Position numbers and translations under genes: made by a program | In this document: piece by piece, positions 23,653-34,889 of the stretch | Position numbering within the stretch: the first letter of the stretch is position 1 | How the letters are laid out: each line of letters begins with the position of its first letter | Notes under the pieces: generated by a model | Told to the model about the DNA's origin: nothing | Seen by the model: only the letters and a program-made list of their open reading frames with translations | Database searches by the model: none | NCBI RefSeq assembly: GCF_000143535.2 | Contig: NC_037319.1 | Span: 1,054,001-1,118,000 of the forward strand | Source of the DNA: Botrytis cinerea B05.10 | Taxonomy: Eukaryota > Ascomycota > Leotiomycetes > Helotiales > Sclerotiniaceae | Length of the DNA stretch: 64,000 bases | Reading direction: 5' to 3'

Positions 23653-25032
23653 ATGTTTCCGAGGGTGTTGCCCAGGTTTCGCTCCATGCAGATTAGATCT
23701 TTTAGCAACACAACACCACGACCAGAAATCTTAGATGTCACAAGTTTGCCGGATAAGATCGTTCCTCGATATCATCGTAAGTTCCCAAACGCGTTCTTGT
23801 ACCTTAATGCAAATATTCACGTGCAAATTCACAGGGTCACAAGAGAGCGATCTCCTTTCTTTACAATGGCCCTCGCCACCTCGAAACCTTTTAATCATAA
23901 AGAAGGATCGTTCCCCAACCGTTGCTGAGGCTCTCCTTGAATATGTCAAGTTCGTAAAGCTTATTTCCATCTAGAATCCATGCTCAGCTGACTGGGTGCC
24001 AGACATATACACTCAAACTACAACAACACATCTCTCATATTCGAGCGAAAGGTGGCCGAGAGTATACACCATTCTTTGCCATTTCCAATCTACAGTGCTG
24101 ACCTTCCATCCCTCTTCCCATCTAAAGTTGATATGGTAACAACACTCGGTGGAGATGGAACAATTTTACATGCATCTTCTCTTTTCAGCACTACTCGTCA
24201 TGTTCCTCCAATTCTTTCCTTTAGTATGGGTACTCTAGGGTTCTTGGGCGAGTGGAAGTTTGCTGAATATAAACGAGCCTTTCGAGAAGTCTACATGTCG
24301 GGTGCTGCTGCTGGATCTCACCTCTTTCAAGATGAGATGCATCCTCACATCCAAACATCTACTTCAGACAAGATTGACGATCTGTCTGGCTGGTCGAGCA
24401 TGAGAGGCAAGTCCATGGGATCAACAAGGAGTTCCAAAGTGCTTCTCAGAAATAGATTGAAGGTAGAGGTCTTTGACGCTAATGGAAAAAGCGCTCACGA
24501 GAGTGCAGCAGGCGATGTGCATGCCATGAATGAAGTTATTATTCATCGGGGGAAAGAAGCACATTTAGCCATTATTGAAGTTTTTGTCAATAATCAATTT
24601 TTGACTGAGGCTGTTGCAGATGGTATGATCATCTCCACACCAACAGGAAGTACGGCATATAGTTTGAGTTCTGGTGGCAGTATCATTCACCCCCTCGTCA
24701 GCAGCCTCCTTTTGACGCCGATCTGTCCAAGAAGTCTTTCATTTAGACCTCTTGTTGTACCTGCCAATACACCAATCAAACTTCGATTAAGTGATAAGAA
24801 TAGAGGAAGGGAATTGGAAGTTAGTATTGATGGACAAAGAAGAAGTATTGGAGTTGGCGTCGGTATGGAGGTAAGAGTTCAAGGCGAGGAAATGGTAAAA
24901 GGCAGCAGCGAGTGGGGTGGGGGCGTTCCTTGTGTTATGAGAGGGGCCAAAAGTGGCATGAAAGATGACGACGGTTGGGTTGGAGGCTTGAATGGGTTGC
25001 TGAAGTTCAACCATCCTTTTGGCGAAGAATAA
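23653..25032 (+). CDS. NAD(H) kinase, mitochondrial Pos5-like
   Basis: Three exons, 23653-23776, 23835-23949 and 24003-25032, give 422 residues. The family signature GGDGT is at about 129-133 (phosphate transfer, NAD contact), followed by LGFLGEW, a NE motif (HAMNEVIIHRG) and DGMIISTPTGSTAYSLSSGG, all typical of ATP-NAD kinases. The N-terminus (MFPRVLPRFRSMQIRSFS) is basic, Arg/Ser-rich and lacks acidic residues, as expected of a mitochondrial presequence, so the Pos5-type NADH kinase that makes mitochondrial NADPH is the best match. Intron 2 has the weak donor GTTCGT; it is the only choice I found that keeps frame and gives YVKHIHSNY. A 20-residue Ser-rich insert follows the GTLGFL region. 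Confidence 0.88.
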
Positions 25033-26635
25033 TGTCCGAGATCGATTGAATGGTGGATATCAATTCTATCACCAAGGCTGATTCTATCTCCTGTTTATTC
25101 GTAACATGATAATCAAGAGGTATGTTTCCGCAATTTTTAATATCATTGTATTAGACTTAACACTATGTAGGGCATCTTGAACCACGTTGCCTACAACCCG
25201 GACCAGCAACAATATTTGAGCCATATTTGATTTCTAGCAGCCCCAGAAACCCTGCTATTTTGTGAGTGGACATTTTGTGTTTGTCAACATCTCGAGACTA
25301 AGTCCATGAAAAATTCGACTTCAAATAAGACGTATGTATTGAGGTTTGAGCAATCTCTCCAATTCTTTCACTAAATACAAAAGTTTGTACATTACGAAAT
25401 CAAGAATATATGAGTCACTACGGAACTTTACAGATCTCATGGCTTTTCGATTCAATTTTTATCTTGGTACGATACATGTATCATTGCAAGGAATTTTGAA
25501 TCATCAGAAGACTCTCTGCTTTAGGGATTATGGAATAATAGTCATCCAGCCGCCAATTTATTCGTTGGGAATGTAGTGGAACATAATTAAATTGTTCGGT
25601 TGTAGCCCCCGGCACCTTCGGTTGATTCCTGTTATTGCCATGCTAGCAACGGCGATTGTGTAAGTGTCCCAACGACTTCAAATCGTGACATATCCTCATC
25701 ACATCTCCAATTCTCGCTTCAGCCTCTTCGGTTTTCACCGAAGTCTAGTATGTCGTTACATATCTACATACATACTTATAGAACATTTTTCGACCGCTCG
25801 AGTTACTTTGTTAATTTAGTACACTTGAATCTACCACGTTGCTGGCGCATTTCAAACACCTAGTGTCGTTGTAAAATCTAAGACTCTAAGGATACAGCAC
25901 GTTAGATTTCCTCCCATGTTGGTAACGCACACTATCCTGTCAAGATCAAAGACGATCGGATTTGGTTTCTGCGTGATACATGACCAATTGATGAAACAGT
26001 GCAGATGATACGTCGATCTAATCATCATCATATTTCCTTTTGTATCTTTGACGCTATTTACAAATTTGTCACACCAAATGGAACAACGTGACGTTCAAGC
26101 TAGAACATAATTTAGGTAAGGCTGGAATCAAACCTCATTGACCGGAGCAATGAGCACTTGTATGCACAGAAGCCACCAATGAGGAAACATTCTGTGTAAT
26201 GTTCATTACCTCGGTGTAGTATCACTTGTTCTATCTCGTATTTTGATTTCTTGGATATCCCTCTACATGCTCAATACGATTACGTTGAAGGCCTCGAATC
26301 GAAGATCTGAAAGATCATCGACGATGAGGTATTTCCCTGTCCGGAAGGCGGGAATTCCGGCCAAGAGATCACTTCTGGCTGAACTCAGCAGCATCGTGCA
26401 GTATTGCTGAGCGTTTTTAATCTTGGAGTATAGGTGAGGCAGTTGTGAAATGGTGAGGTGATAGAGAAATAGGTATATAAGGAGAGGAAGGAGCGATCAA
26501 ATATTCTTTCCTCATCGCAACAACATCGTCCAGTCTTCACTTGATAAACATCCCATTCAATAAGCAACAATCCAAATCTCGAACAACTCTTCAAAGAAAC
26601 CAATAATTCCAACCCACCAACGTCCATAAATCACT
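25033..26635. other. Intergenic region before the secreted-protein gene
   Basis: 1.6 kb without a supported gene. The frame at 25346-25576 has no domain. The right end is the promoter of the next gene. Confidence 0.5.
26474..26480 (+). promoter_or_regulatory. TATA box of the secreted-protein gene
   Basis: TATATAA lies 156-162 bp upstream of the ATG at 26636 and is followed by a CA-rich, ATG-poor leader. A clear TATA element at this spacing fits an inducible gene; the level of expression is not known. Confidence 0.45.
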
Positions 26636-27269
26636 ATGCATTTCACACAAGCTACTTCTGCCATTTTGGCAACCCTTGCCTTATCTTCTACAGTCTTCGC
26701 TGGCGTCCTAAAGGCAACTGATTCATTCTGCTCCAACTCCGCAGGTTGTGTTTGGCAAAACCCAGCTTCTTGGCCAGGTGTTTATGAGTGCAGCTGCAAT
26801 CTTGCTTCACCAGATGGAAAATCTGTGTATGGATTTCTTCTTTCTTCACTCACTTGAACTCCTATTCACATCGTAGCGATTCGAAGCAATCAAAGAAGCT
26901 AACAAATTTGCCAGACTTCTTCTCCAAGGCTACACCGACTGGAACTATGAAGGATTTCTTTACAACGGTTACTCCACTCCCGGCGTCTGCAATAACATGC
27001 CGGATCTCTTCAACAAGAATACCGAATCAATGAACATTAACGTTGCCAACACACCCGGTTGTTGGATCTATACCCAAAAGAACGTAAGGATCCCATTCCA
27101 CCGAAACATTCACTGACCATCATTTATCTGAATTCGAAAACGAATACTGACCAAGATACAATAGTGTGTTGGTGACTATGCCGTCATCGATTCCAATGGT
27201 ATCGCAGAATTGAAAGGCTACTACGACAAAGGTGTCCAAAGTTGGATTTGCGATCCCCCGACTTCTTAA
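26636..27269 (+). CDS. Small secreted cysteine-rich protein (effector-like)
   Basis: Three exons, 26636-26824, 26877-27083 and 27165-27269, all phase 0, give 166 residues. Residues 1-22 form a clear signal peptide with an Ala-x-Ala-like end (TVFA). The mature part has eight cysteines: C-x5-C near the start, C-x-C in ECSC, then single Cys in GVCNN, PGCWIY, KNCVG and WICD. An even number suggests four disulfides. The body is rich in Trp, Tyr, Gly and Asn (GYTDWNYEGFLYNGY). I do not recognise a family. Size, secretion signal and cysteine content fit apoplastic effectors or other secreted small proteins of plant-associated fungi (inference). Exon 1 alone would give a short Cys-containing peptide, so annotation without the introns would miss the protein. 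Confidence 0.8.
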
Positions 27270-27849
27270 ATTCTCTTCCTTCTTTTCTTTCAAAGTAACG
27301 ATTACGATTACATACACGATACGGTATAGAAGCGAATAGAAGTTTTCTAGAGCTTGATGGATGATCAACTGGTATTTGAGCAATCGAGAGCCGGCGATAA
27401 TGTGTTGGGATGATTGGAGTTTGATGGATGGGATATGGGAGGATCTCTTTTTTGTTCTTCTTTTTGGCCTTTTTTTGGGTGCGATGAGTGGGGTGGATTG
27501 AGTTTCCTTTGGTTTGGAAGAATGGTGGGAGGTCTTTGGACATGATTTTAGGAGGGAACTTTCGAATACTTCTTCTCGGGGGAATCCAACATTCTCGCCC
27601 TTTATTTTAATCCTTCTAATTTTCATTTGTTATCGCTAGGTATTAGTAGTTGGTGTTAGGTAGCGAAGCATAATATCTATTGAAGTAACTTCATTTCTTT
27701 TAGACTTGAGCTGCTATGGTTTCATATTTCTCATTGGTACCTTTACTGCGATCTCATTTCAATATATTTACTTCCTTCTGACTAACTATCAAAGCAGTTA
27801 CCAATCATCTCCTATAATCTACAATAAACCTACCCACCAATCATACAAC
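27270..27849. other. Convergent 3' spacer
   Basis: 580 bp between the secreted-protein gene and the transporter. Minus-strand frames here (27120-27626) overlap the third exon of the secreted protein and are Lys/Ser-rich shadows. Nothing else is seen. Confidence 0.5.
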
Positions 27850-29632
27850 TCAAACGGTATACCTAAACTCAGGATGTCTATGCCCCAACATCTCGGTATT
27901 CCCCTCCAACAACCTCCCATCCCTCTCCCCTCGTTCCCGCTTCCCATTCTCCCACTTACAATACACCATCGTGATACTCGTCACGACCAAACACAAACCC
28001 AACATACCGAGATTGATGGCGTGGCCGGTGATGTAGCGAGGGGAGTCGGCGGCAATGTAGGTGAATGTTGCGATGAAGGCGGCGATGTTGGCGAGGCCGA
28101 TTTGAAGACCCGAAGCGGAGGCCCGTACGTAGTGTGGTGCGGTGTTGTTTGCTAGCCAGCCTGGGAATGGGAGGGAGGGCTGTTAGTTTGGGTTTGTGGT
28201 CTTGAGGTTCTTTTTCCTATGTTTCTTTTTCCTTTGGGTGGGTGAGGGGAAGAGAGTGAGGAGGGGAGGAAAAGAAGAAAGAAGAAAGAAAAGTACACAC
28301 CCATAACAACAGGTGGACAGGCAAAACTTCCCGCGGCTACGAGAAATGTTCCGCCGTATTGGATGTGAGGTCTTGAGGTTGCGATGAGCATCACGTAACC
28401 GATGATAGCGATGCTAGCGCAGATGAGCATCAAGAGTCCGCGACGTTTGAAGTGATCTGAGAGGGAGGTGACGATGATTACACTGAAAAACGCGGTTATA
28501 TTTGGGGGGACGGTTAGGAGGTTTGCTGGAGGAAAGGGGGTTAGTTCATTTGAGAGTGTTGTTAGGAGTGAAGATGAAGTGAAGGAGGTAAATTACCATT
28601 TATCCTCGTATACCCCAACGCAGTGATGATAGTGGGTAAGAAGAGTGAGAAAGAATAGATGGGCGTGATCACCGCAAAGAAATTTAAAGAAAGTAACCAC
28701 GTATTCCAGTTAAAGACGGCGAGCTTCACCCAGTGCCAGCTGAATTTCTCATTATCTATATTGGCCACGGGAGACGCACCGCGGTAATCAAGTTTCATGC
28801 GATGGATCGCGAGATAGCGTTCTTCTTCTGTGAGGAATTTAGAATGCGAAGGTGTATGGGGCAGGAAAAAAATCGTCACAATGCCGAAGAGAAGTGTGAT
28901 TCCGCCTTCGACGAAAAATATGAAAGGCCATCCGTTATACCCCTTTGTTTTAATCTCCGAGAGACCCGTAGCGAGAAGACCTCCAAATGCACCGGATAGA
29001 GGGGCAGCGCAGTAGAAGAGACCAATGCGTCGCATGAGTTGGTGACGACGATAGAACATGGCTAGATAAATGATTATGCCGCCCAGGAGGCCGCCTTCCA
29101 TGAGACCAAGAAAAAATCGCGCGATGAGCAGAGATTTCCAGGTCTTGACAAACCCGACGCAGAGACTTATGAGTCCCCAGCCTATGATTAGGGCGGGGAG
29201 GTAGTAGCCTGCGCCTATGCGCTTGACGAGCCAGTTTGAGGGGACTGCGTTACGGTTAGGGTGATTTGTTAATGATTGATGGGAGATTTACATACTATCA
29301 ACGCATATATAAGGAACGTAGAAGATAGCGAGAGCGATATTAAATTTTGTTCCTGTCAAAATCCCCAAATCGGCAGCTAATCCATCGATCTTTGCATTGC
29401 CAATGTTGGAACGGTCGATGAAAGCCAAGAGCCATAGTCCGAAGAGCCAAGGAACGATATGTTTATCGAATTTCTTGCTAATCAGACGATCTAGTTCTTT
29501 TGACACCTGGACTTCTTCATCTGGGGGAGTGGTGCTTGGGTTTTCGAGTTCAGCTACTGCTGGTTTTTCGTCGTGGATTTCTGAATTGGGAGAGATAGAG
29601 ATATTTTCTGAGGTTTCTGTACTTGCAGTCAT
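27850..29632 (-). CDS. MFS transporter, allantoate permease (Dal5/ACS) family
   Basis: Four exons, 29632-29296, 29244-28597, 28525-28301 and 28160-27850, give 506 residues with phases 1, 1 and 1 matching throughout. Family hallmarks: a cytosolic N-tail, DKHIVPWLFGLWLLAFIDRS at TM1, NIGNAKIDGL, IPSNWLVKRIGAG at the first exon junction, RFFLGLMEGG, the central loop FLPHTPSHSKFLTEEER, and the tail LGHRHPEFRYTV. About 12 membrane segments can be traced. Dal5-type transporters carry anionic organic nitrogen or vitamin compounds (allantoate, nicotinate, pantothenate and others) with protons; the substrate here is unknown. An upstream in-frame ATG at 29716 would add 28 residues; I prefer 29632, which starts the Ser/Thr/Glu-rich tail seen in relatives. 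Confidence 0.88.
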
Positions 29633-30721
29633 GATTTGATTGGCGTTCAAGGGATAGTGTTGTGAGATGGGATCCGAAGACGAATTGTGAAAATTATCGA
29701 GATACAGAAATTTCATCGGGGGAATAGTCTAGATTTGTTTTGTACATGTGTATTGTTGCACAGCAGACACATATTCAGCTACAACGTTCTCTGCGGATTC
29801 AGTGGCACCATGTAAGTCCCGATCAACGGTGCGAATCCGTATCTGGAGTATCCGGCATTTCAAAGGCGGGGAAGGAAGGTGATGCGCGGGTGAACCGGGG
29901 GGCCATGTAAAAATGAAGCTGCAAGAATTCGGCTCCTCCAATGGAAGCTCGATATGGTAGATGCAGGATAAGCAATATGTAACATACCTCTTTGAGTAGA
30001 TATCTGTGCATGCCTTGGTCAGACATTGATGGTTACATTACTTGTGATGAGATAGAGTGTGAGACCTGTCTGGAGAGTCTAAAACCTATTGAATGGTTGG
30101 AGGAAGAAAGTACACACACCCCCCTCCCCTAGCGATGAATGAGTTTTAATCATGTGATATTATTTTGATGAATTAACTGCATTTAAATCTGATAGTCAAT
30201 TAGAATCATACATAATCTGCTTAGTGTTCTGATGCGATACGAAAGACTTGCGCATTTGAATATTTGTTGGAATGATATGTATCTTTTTGGCCATTAGCTT
30301 GTTCCTGGTGATCCTTAGCTACATATAAGTCAAGTAGTTCCTCTCTCTTATCATGATGTATCAACCCAGGCCTAGCAAGGTATGAATGTCCCGAGGGGGA
30401 AAGTGCCATCTCTGTCCACTTTTGCAATGCCTAAATCACACTACTACCAATAGATTCCTATCAAAGTAGCTAATCTAAACGATGCAAGATGTTCAGGTGA
30501 GCGACATATATGTGAGAAATTTTGGATGATCACTTTTTGATTATGCATGCATGGTACACTGACATCTGTTACTCTATTGTTGACAGATTCCTTCAGTATC
30601 CTCCAATGCCACAACTTCCATGAAGCTCTTTGATCTCTCCCTAGGCCTAGCAAGCCATGCAAGAGATGAGTACAGCGATAAAGTATTTGCAAGAGCTTGG
30701 GAAGTCTGAGTGATTGATTAT
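29633..30721. other. Spacer between transporter and decayed gene
   Basis: About 1.1 kb without a supported gene. The 12-mer AGGCCTAGCAAG occurs twice (30368-30379 and about 30643-30654). The frames at 30221-30427 and 30444-30725 on the minus strand have no recognisable features and start beyond the stop of the decayed gene. Confidence 0.5.
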
Positions 30722-31987
30722 TCATGCGCTCTCCAGGTATGCAGCGACAACTGCGGTGTTTTTGTCTAAAAATTTCCTTTCAGAAGTCTGTCTGCGTGAC
30801 TGCAATGATCTGAATAGACGTAAGTCCTCGAACATCTGTTCTTCTTTTTGATTGTTTCCTCGACAGCTGATTCCGTGAATTCAAGACACCATGAACTCTG
30901 CGTCCAGCCAGGTTCAATCTCGAGATTGTCGAACCTCCTAACTCTGCTCAAGTAGCTATCTCTACCTTTCTCAAGCCAGTATTGAGCTAGAGCGGTGTAA
31001 ATTTCCATGCATTCTGCAAAGTTTTGATCAAACATCTTTTCCATCTTCTTACCGTAAGTATGCTCAGTGTGATAGAAGCACCTGAGCATAGTTGCCCGTA
31101 AACTATACATCCAAGAGAGATCCTCCAAAGTGTTAAAAAGTGATCCATATTCCGAAGGCGAGACACCATAGTAGCTTTCGAGATTCTCCTAACTAATGTA
31201 TGCTTGCCCCAATCTGATAGCTTCCAATGTGGAAAGTCCACATCGATATCACCATAGTGACAAGCGATATTACGTTGGCTTATAATGTCTTTGTCTGGCG
31301 AGCCTCTATACTCGATGTGAACCCATTTCCCTTCAGCATACTTCATCTTGCCAGTCTCGACGAAGCCTCGACGTACGCCTAGGCTATGAGATACAATGGG
31401 TTCGAGTAGTTCAATTCTTTCTTTGAGATAGTCGTTTTCTTTTTCCATTTCCGTCGCGGCTTAAAAACCGACGACCTCGCGTATCTTGTTCTCCAGTACC
31501 TATGAAACGATTAATTTTCGATGATTCAAATATGAAGCTGTAGGACTATCTTACTTTAAGCTCCGACGAAACTTCTGCTCGTCTGGCAGAAGCGAGCCCC
31601 TCCTCGTCTGCTATGAATTTCTGTTCGTCGAAAGACCCCCTAATGGCATCTTGCAATACTTCCTAATTCTGTTTAGAAATATTAAGATACCTTTTGGCAA
31701 AACTCTTTTTGATACACTGCGATATTTCATTAACTAATACAATCTTATTAGGTATGGTTTTAGTTCCGACTTACAGAAACTGCGAGGTCCAACTGGTCAT
31801 TTGAAAACTTCTTAGCAACTATGAGCTTTCCTTGGATTGTCTTTTTGAGGCCTTCTTCACCAAGATCAAAGAGATCTAGATTTAATCTCATGTGATTTGC
31901 GAGGATGGCCTCGAATTCGATTCTTTCTTCAGCATTGCCGCAGTCGGCCTTTGCAAGGAGCAACCTAGATGGCTCCATATTGTTCAT
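30722..31987 (-). pseudogene. Decaying multi-exon gene, unknown family, coiled-coil N-half
   Basis: Three conserved-looking segments lie in order on the minus strand. Exon 1 (31987-31775) joins in phase to exon 2 (31662-31555, starting EVLQDAIRGSFDEQ) and exon 3 (from 31499). Exon 3 hits an in-frame TAA at 31461-31463, then continues open (EMEKENDYLKERIELLEP, charged coiled coil) to about 31190. There the coding-like frame shifts (ENLESYYGVSPSEYG onward), and it shifts again at an A5 run at 30845-30849 before ending at 30722. Intact, it would be roughly 365 residues. No family is recognised. One stop plus two single-base shifts suggest a pseudogene; sequencing error in the homopolymer could explain one lesion but not all three. 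It could also be two shorter genes with poorly placed introns. Confidence 0.5.
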
Positions 31988-32917
31988 GGTTGATGAAGTT
32001 GGAAATTTCGAGACGAATATTTTTATTTTGCGGTTAGAAGGATCGATAGCTCATCAAGAGAGTAATTAATACTCTGATGTTGTTGATCTTGAAGTTGAGA
32101 GATTGGGGGTGTAGATAAGATGAAGTGTGTTGCGTACAAGACCAGAAAGAAGGCTTGAAAGAAGCACACTTCAGACCTGAGGACAATTTGGTTGATCTTA
32201 GAAGTCAAGAATCAAAATACTGGCTTCATATCATGATATCTCACAGAAGAAAGATGTATAATTAAGTTGACATGCATCTCAAAGGCGGGATTTGATAGAT
32301 ACTGTCAGGATAGGGATCATGTGACATATGGATTTTGTAACCTTCCCTGCACTAGCACCTGGGCACTACATCTTCTTAGTTTCGCAGTCTTGGCTCTGGC
32401 TTCTTAAGCAATAACACACAGTGTAGGCCATCGTATTGAACTTCATCATCCCATGGTGATACCAACAGATACAATTTTATTCACCACTTGAAATCTATCA
32501 GTTATGCCTGCCTGGCTACCGAAAATCATCCTGTATAAAAAGTTACTACCTTGCTAACCTTGACTTATTATACAAGTAGCGTTTTTCTATTTTCCAGTTG
32601 ATTTCCAGGGTTGGAAATACAAGAAATTGAGTGATGAGGAAGTCAATAAAAACGCCAAATGCTGCTCTTGCTGTAGTACAATAATGTTAAACTATTCTTC
32701 CGCGTGTACTGGTAGTAACTAAAAGTATTGTATCTAAAACTGTAATATGGAAGAGTGCTTGAAGTAGTGCTCAAGCAAAGGTTCAGTCAAAGGGCTCCGA
32801 TATAACTGTGGTTTTGAACGATTAACTTATTCTCTTCAATGAAATGAAGTGATCTATTCTATAAACTAACTAATACATTTTCTCCGTGTGCTTAAGCAGA
32901 TGCTTTTGTCTCGAATC
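31988..32917. other. Spacer upstream of the decayed gene
   Basis: About 930 bp, AT-rich, no gene supported. It includes the former promoter of the decayed gene and the 3' UTR of the DHA1 transporter. Confidence 0.5.
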
Positions 32918-34889
32918 TCAACAAATTTGCGCTCCCAACACATCTGGTGCCTGAGAATTTGGGTCACTCTCCAAACTCAACTTTGCAAATTTTCCCTTCT
33001 CCCTCAAGGTCTTCCCGTACTTCATAAAAATATAAGGACTAATGAGCCATAAAGTTGCAACCCCAGCTAGTATTGAGCCAGCGATATTCGATCCCAAACC
33101 ATTATACATTTGGTCAGCAAACAGCGGAAATATTCCAGAGAGAAGGGCTCGAAGGATTGAATACGCGGCGAAGGCAGAAGACGCGTAGACAGTATATGTC
33201 TGTATGTGTAAGTCTGGAACTTGAGAGAAGGGTAAGAATAGATAACTTACATCGGCTAAGTAATTTCCAAGTGCATACTCTATTTCATTCGATGCAAATC
33301 CAGCACCTGCTAATCCTATCATTGGTACCACCCAATCAATACCATGAACTAAAGGTGGAGTTGTCCAAGCCATAAGCCAAAGGCCAGCCGCCAAAGCTGA
33401 TGCTCCCGTGGCAAAGCCAACTATTTTGTCTTCTGGTTCTAGTTGCTTCGTTTCTGCACGCTTCTTGAGATGAAAAAATTCTACCAATCTAACGGGGATG
33501 CCAAAAATCATGCCTATAGCATATGCAATGAATGCTAAAGAGTATGAAGTGGGGCTAAATCCATATGGTTTGAAGACAATATCTAAAGACTCGGTGAAAA
33601 GAAACAGCAGAGAAAATGCTATAGCAGATAAGGTTGCCATTGTGAGAATGATGGGCTCCTGAAAGAATAATTTGGCTGGCTGAATGATGGCACTCTGACA
33701 AAAGGTATGAAAATCAGGGACATGATCATCTGCTGTTTGCGTGCGGAGTTTCAGTGTTCCTGCACATGGTTGTATAGCGATAAGATAATTCCCAAGTAGT
33801 TTGCTAGGGCGAGTTTCGGAGATGCCTAGGAGAAGGACAACAAGTATGCAGGTAGAGCCGATAGATCCAATATGATACAACCATCGCCTTTATTTGGTCT
33901 TGAGTTAGCTTTGGGCTTCATTATCGAGAAATCTCAGGTGCGTAATCTAGGGTCAACTCACCAACCAAGTACGCTAGTGACGTAGGTACCATATATCGGC
34001 CTGTTCTACTAGTCAGCCGAGATTCTTCAAAACTCCTTCACTTGGCCGTTTCTTATTTGGAGGGATATTCGAGATATTTTTTCGAAGTCGACTTACCCTA
34101 GAGCAGCACCTAGTCCCGCAGATAGTACCCATGCATAGATTGCATGGCCTTGGGTCGCAGGTTCCCACATATCTTCCAGACTGCCTACATTAATAGTTGA
34201 AGGAATTGATAGCGTCGCACCCATGATAAAGCGGCCAATATATGCTCCTGCAATGGAGGGTACAAGTCCTGTAATTATACAACTAAGCGGTAGCATAAGA
34301 GCTGCACCTATGATTATCGGTTTTCTTCCGAAAGCTTCTGAATATGGTGGAAAGATAATGCTTCCCAGAGCCCCGCCAATTCCGTACCTATATAAACAGA
34401 TGAGAAAGAACGTTATGAAAGCCAAAACTCAGTGTATACACTTACATGAGAGAAAAAGCAATAAGTGATTGAGTCTGTGAAATGCCATATTCTTTTGCTG
34501 CTTGTGTCGCGGCGACCAACTTTTGAAATCGTTAGTATGCACTATGAAAAAAGGATTTGGGGAAACAAACACCCCCGGATTCTAGCAGAGCACTTTATTG
34601 AAACAAGTTAATTTTACAGTATTTCCAAGTAACAATGGGGAATTACATACCCAAATGTATCAAGCAAGAAAATGCAAGCCGTATTCGCCAGTTTGCGTTT
34701 CAACGGCCAATTTCGAGGATGATTTTGATTTTTTGGAAGCCAATCGATAATGTAGTCATTTGATAATTGGAGACCTAACTCATCGAGTCTTTGAAGTATG
34801 TTTGAAATTGAATCCGCTCTTATAGACAATGATGCCTCACTGAGGACTGAAGTAGCCAAGAGCTCTGTCGACTTTTCATTGTCTATCAT
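32918..34889 (-). CDS. MFS multidrug-type transporter, DHA1 family
   Basis: Six exons, 34889-34647, 34519-34446, 34387-34097, 34000-33962, 33887-33251 and 33199-32918, would give 521 residues. The N-tail ends in HPRNWPLKRK, typical of DHA1 (TPO/FLU-like) proton antiporters. YGIGGALG...FPPYSEAFGRKP is the loop 2-3 signature, IGRFIMGATLSIPS the TM4 region, and SETRPSKLL the central-loop motif. A 39-nt exon (PIYGTYVTSVLG) links TM5 and TM6. The first junction is uncertain: the stronger donor (GTATGT, exon end 34651) puts the next exon out of frame, while GTAATT four bases on keeps frame but leaves TM1 about nine residues short. Either a micro-exon is missed near 34570-34600 or the gene is starting to decay. 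Substrates are unknown; relatives export drugs, toxins or polyamines. Confidence 0.72.

Noticed and set aside
27120..27626. 168-codon minus-strand frame
   Set aside because: It overlaps the third exon and 3' UTR of the secreted-protein gene on the other strand and is Lys/Ser-rich without a domain.
31683..31720. Small extra exon in the decayed gene
   Set aside because: It would read naturally (YQKEFCQK) but is out of phase with exon 1 and leaves a 28-bp intron, too short to splice.
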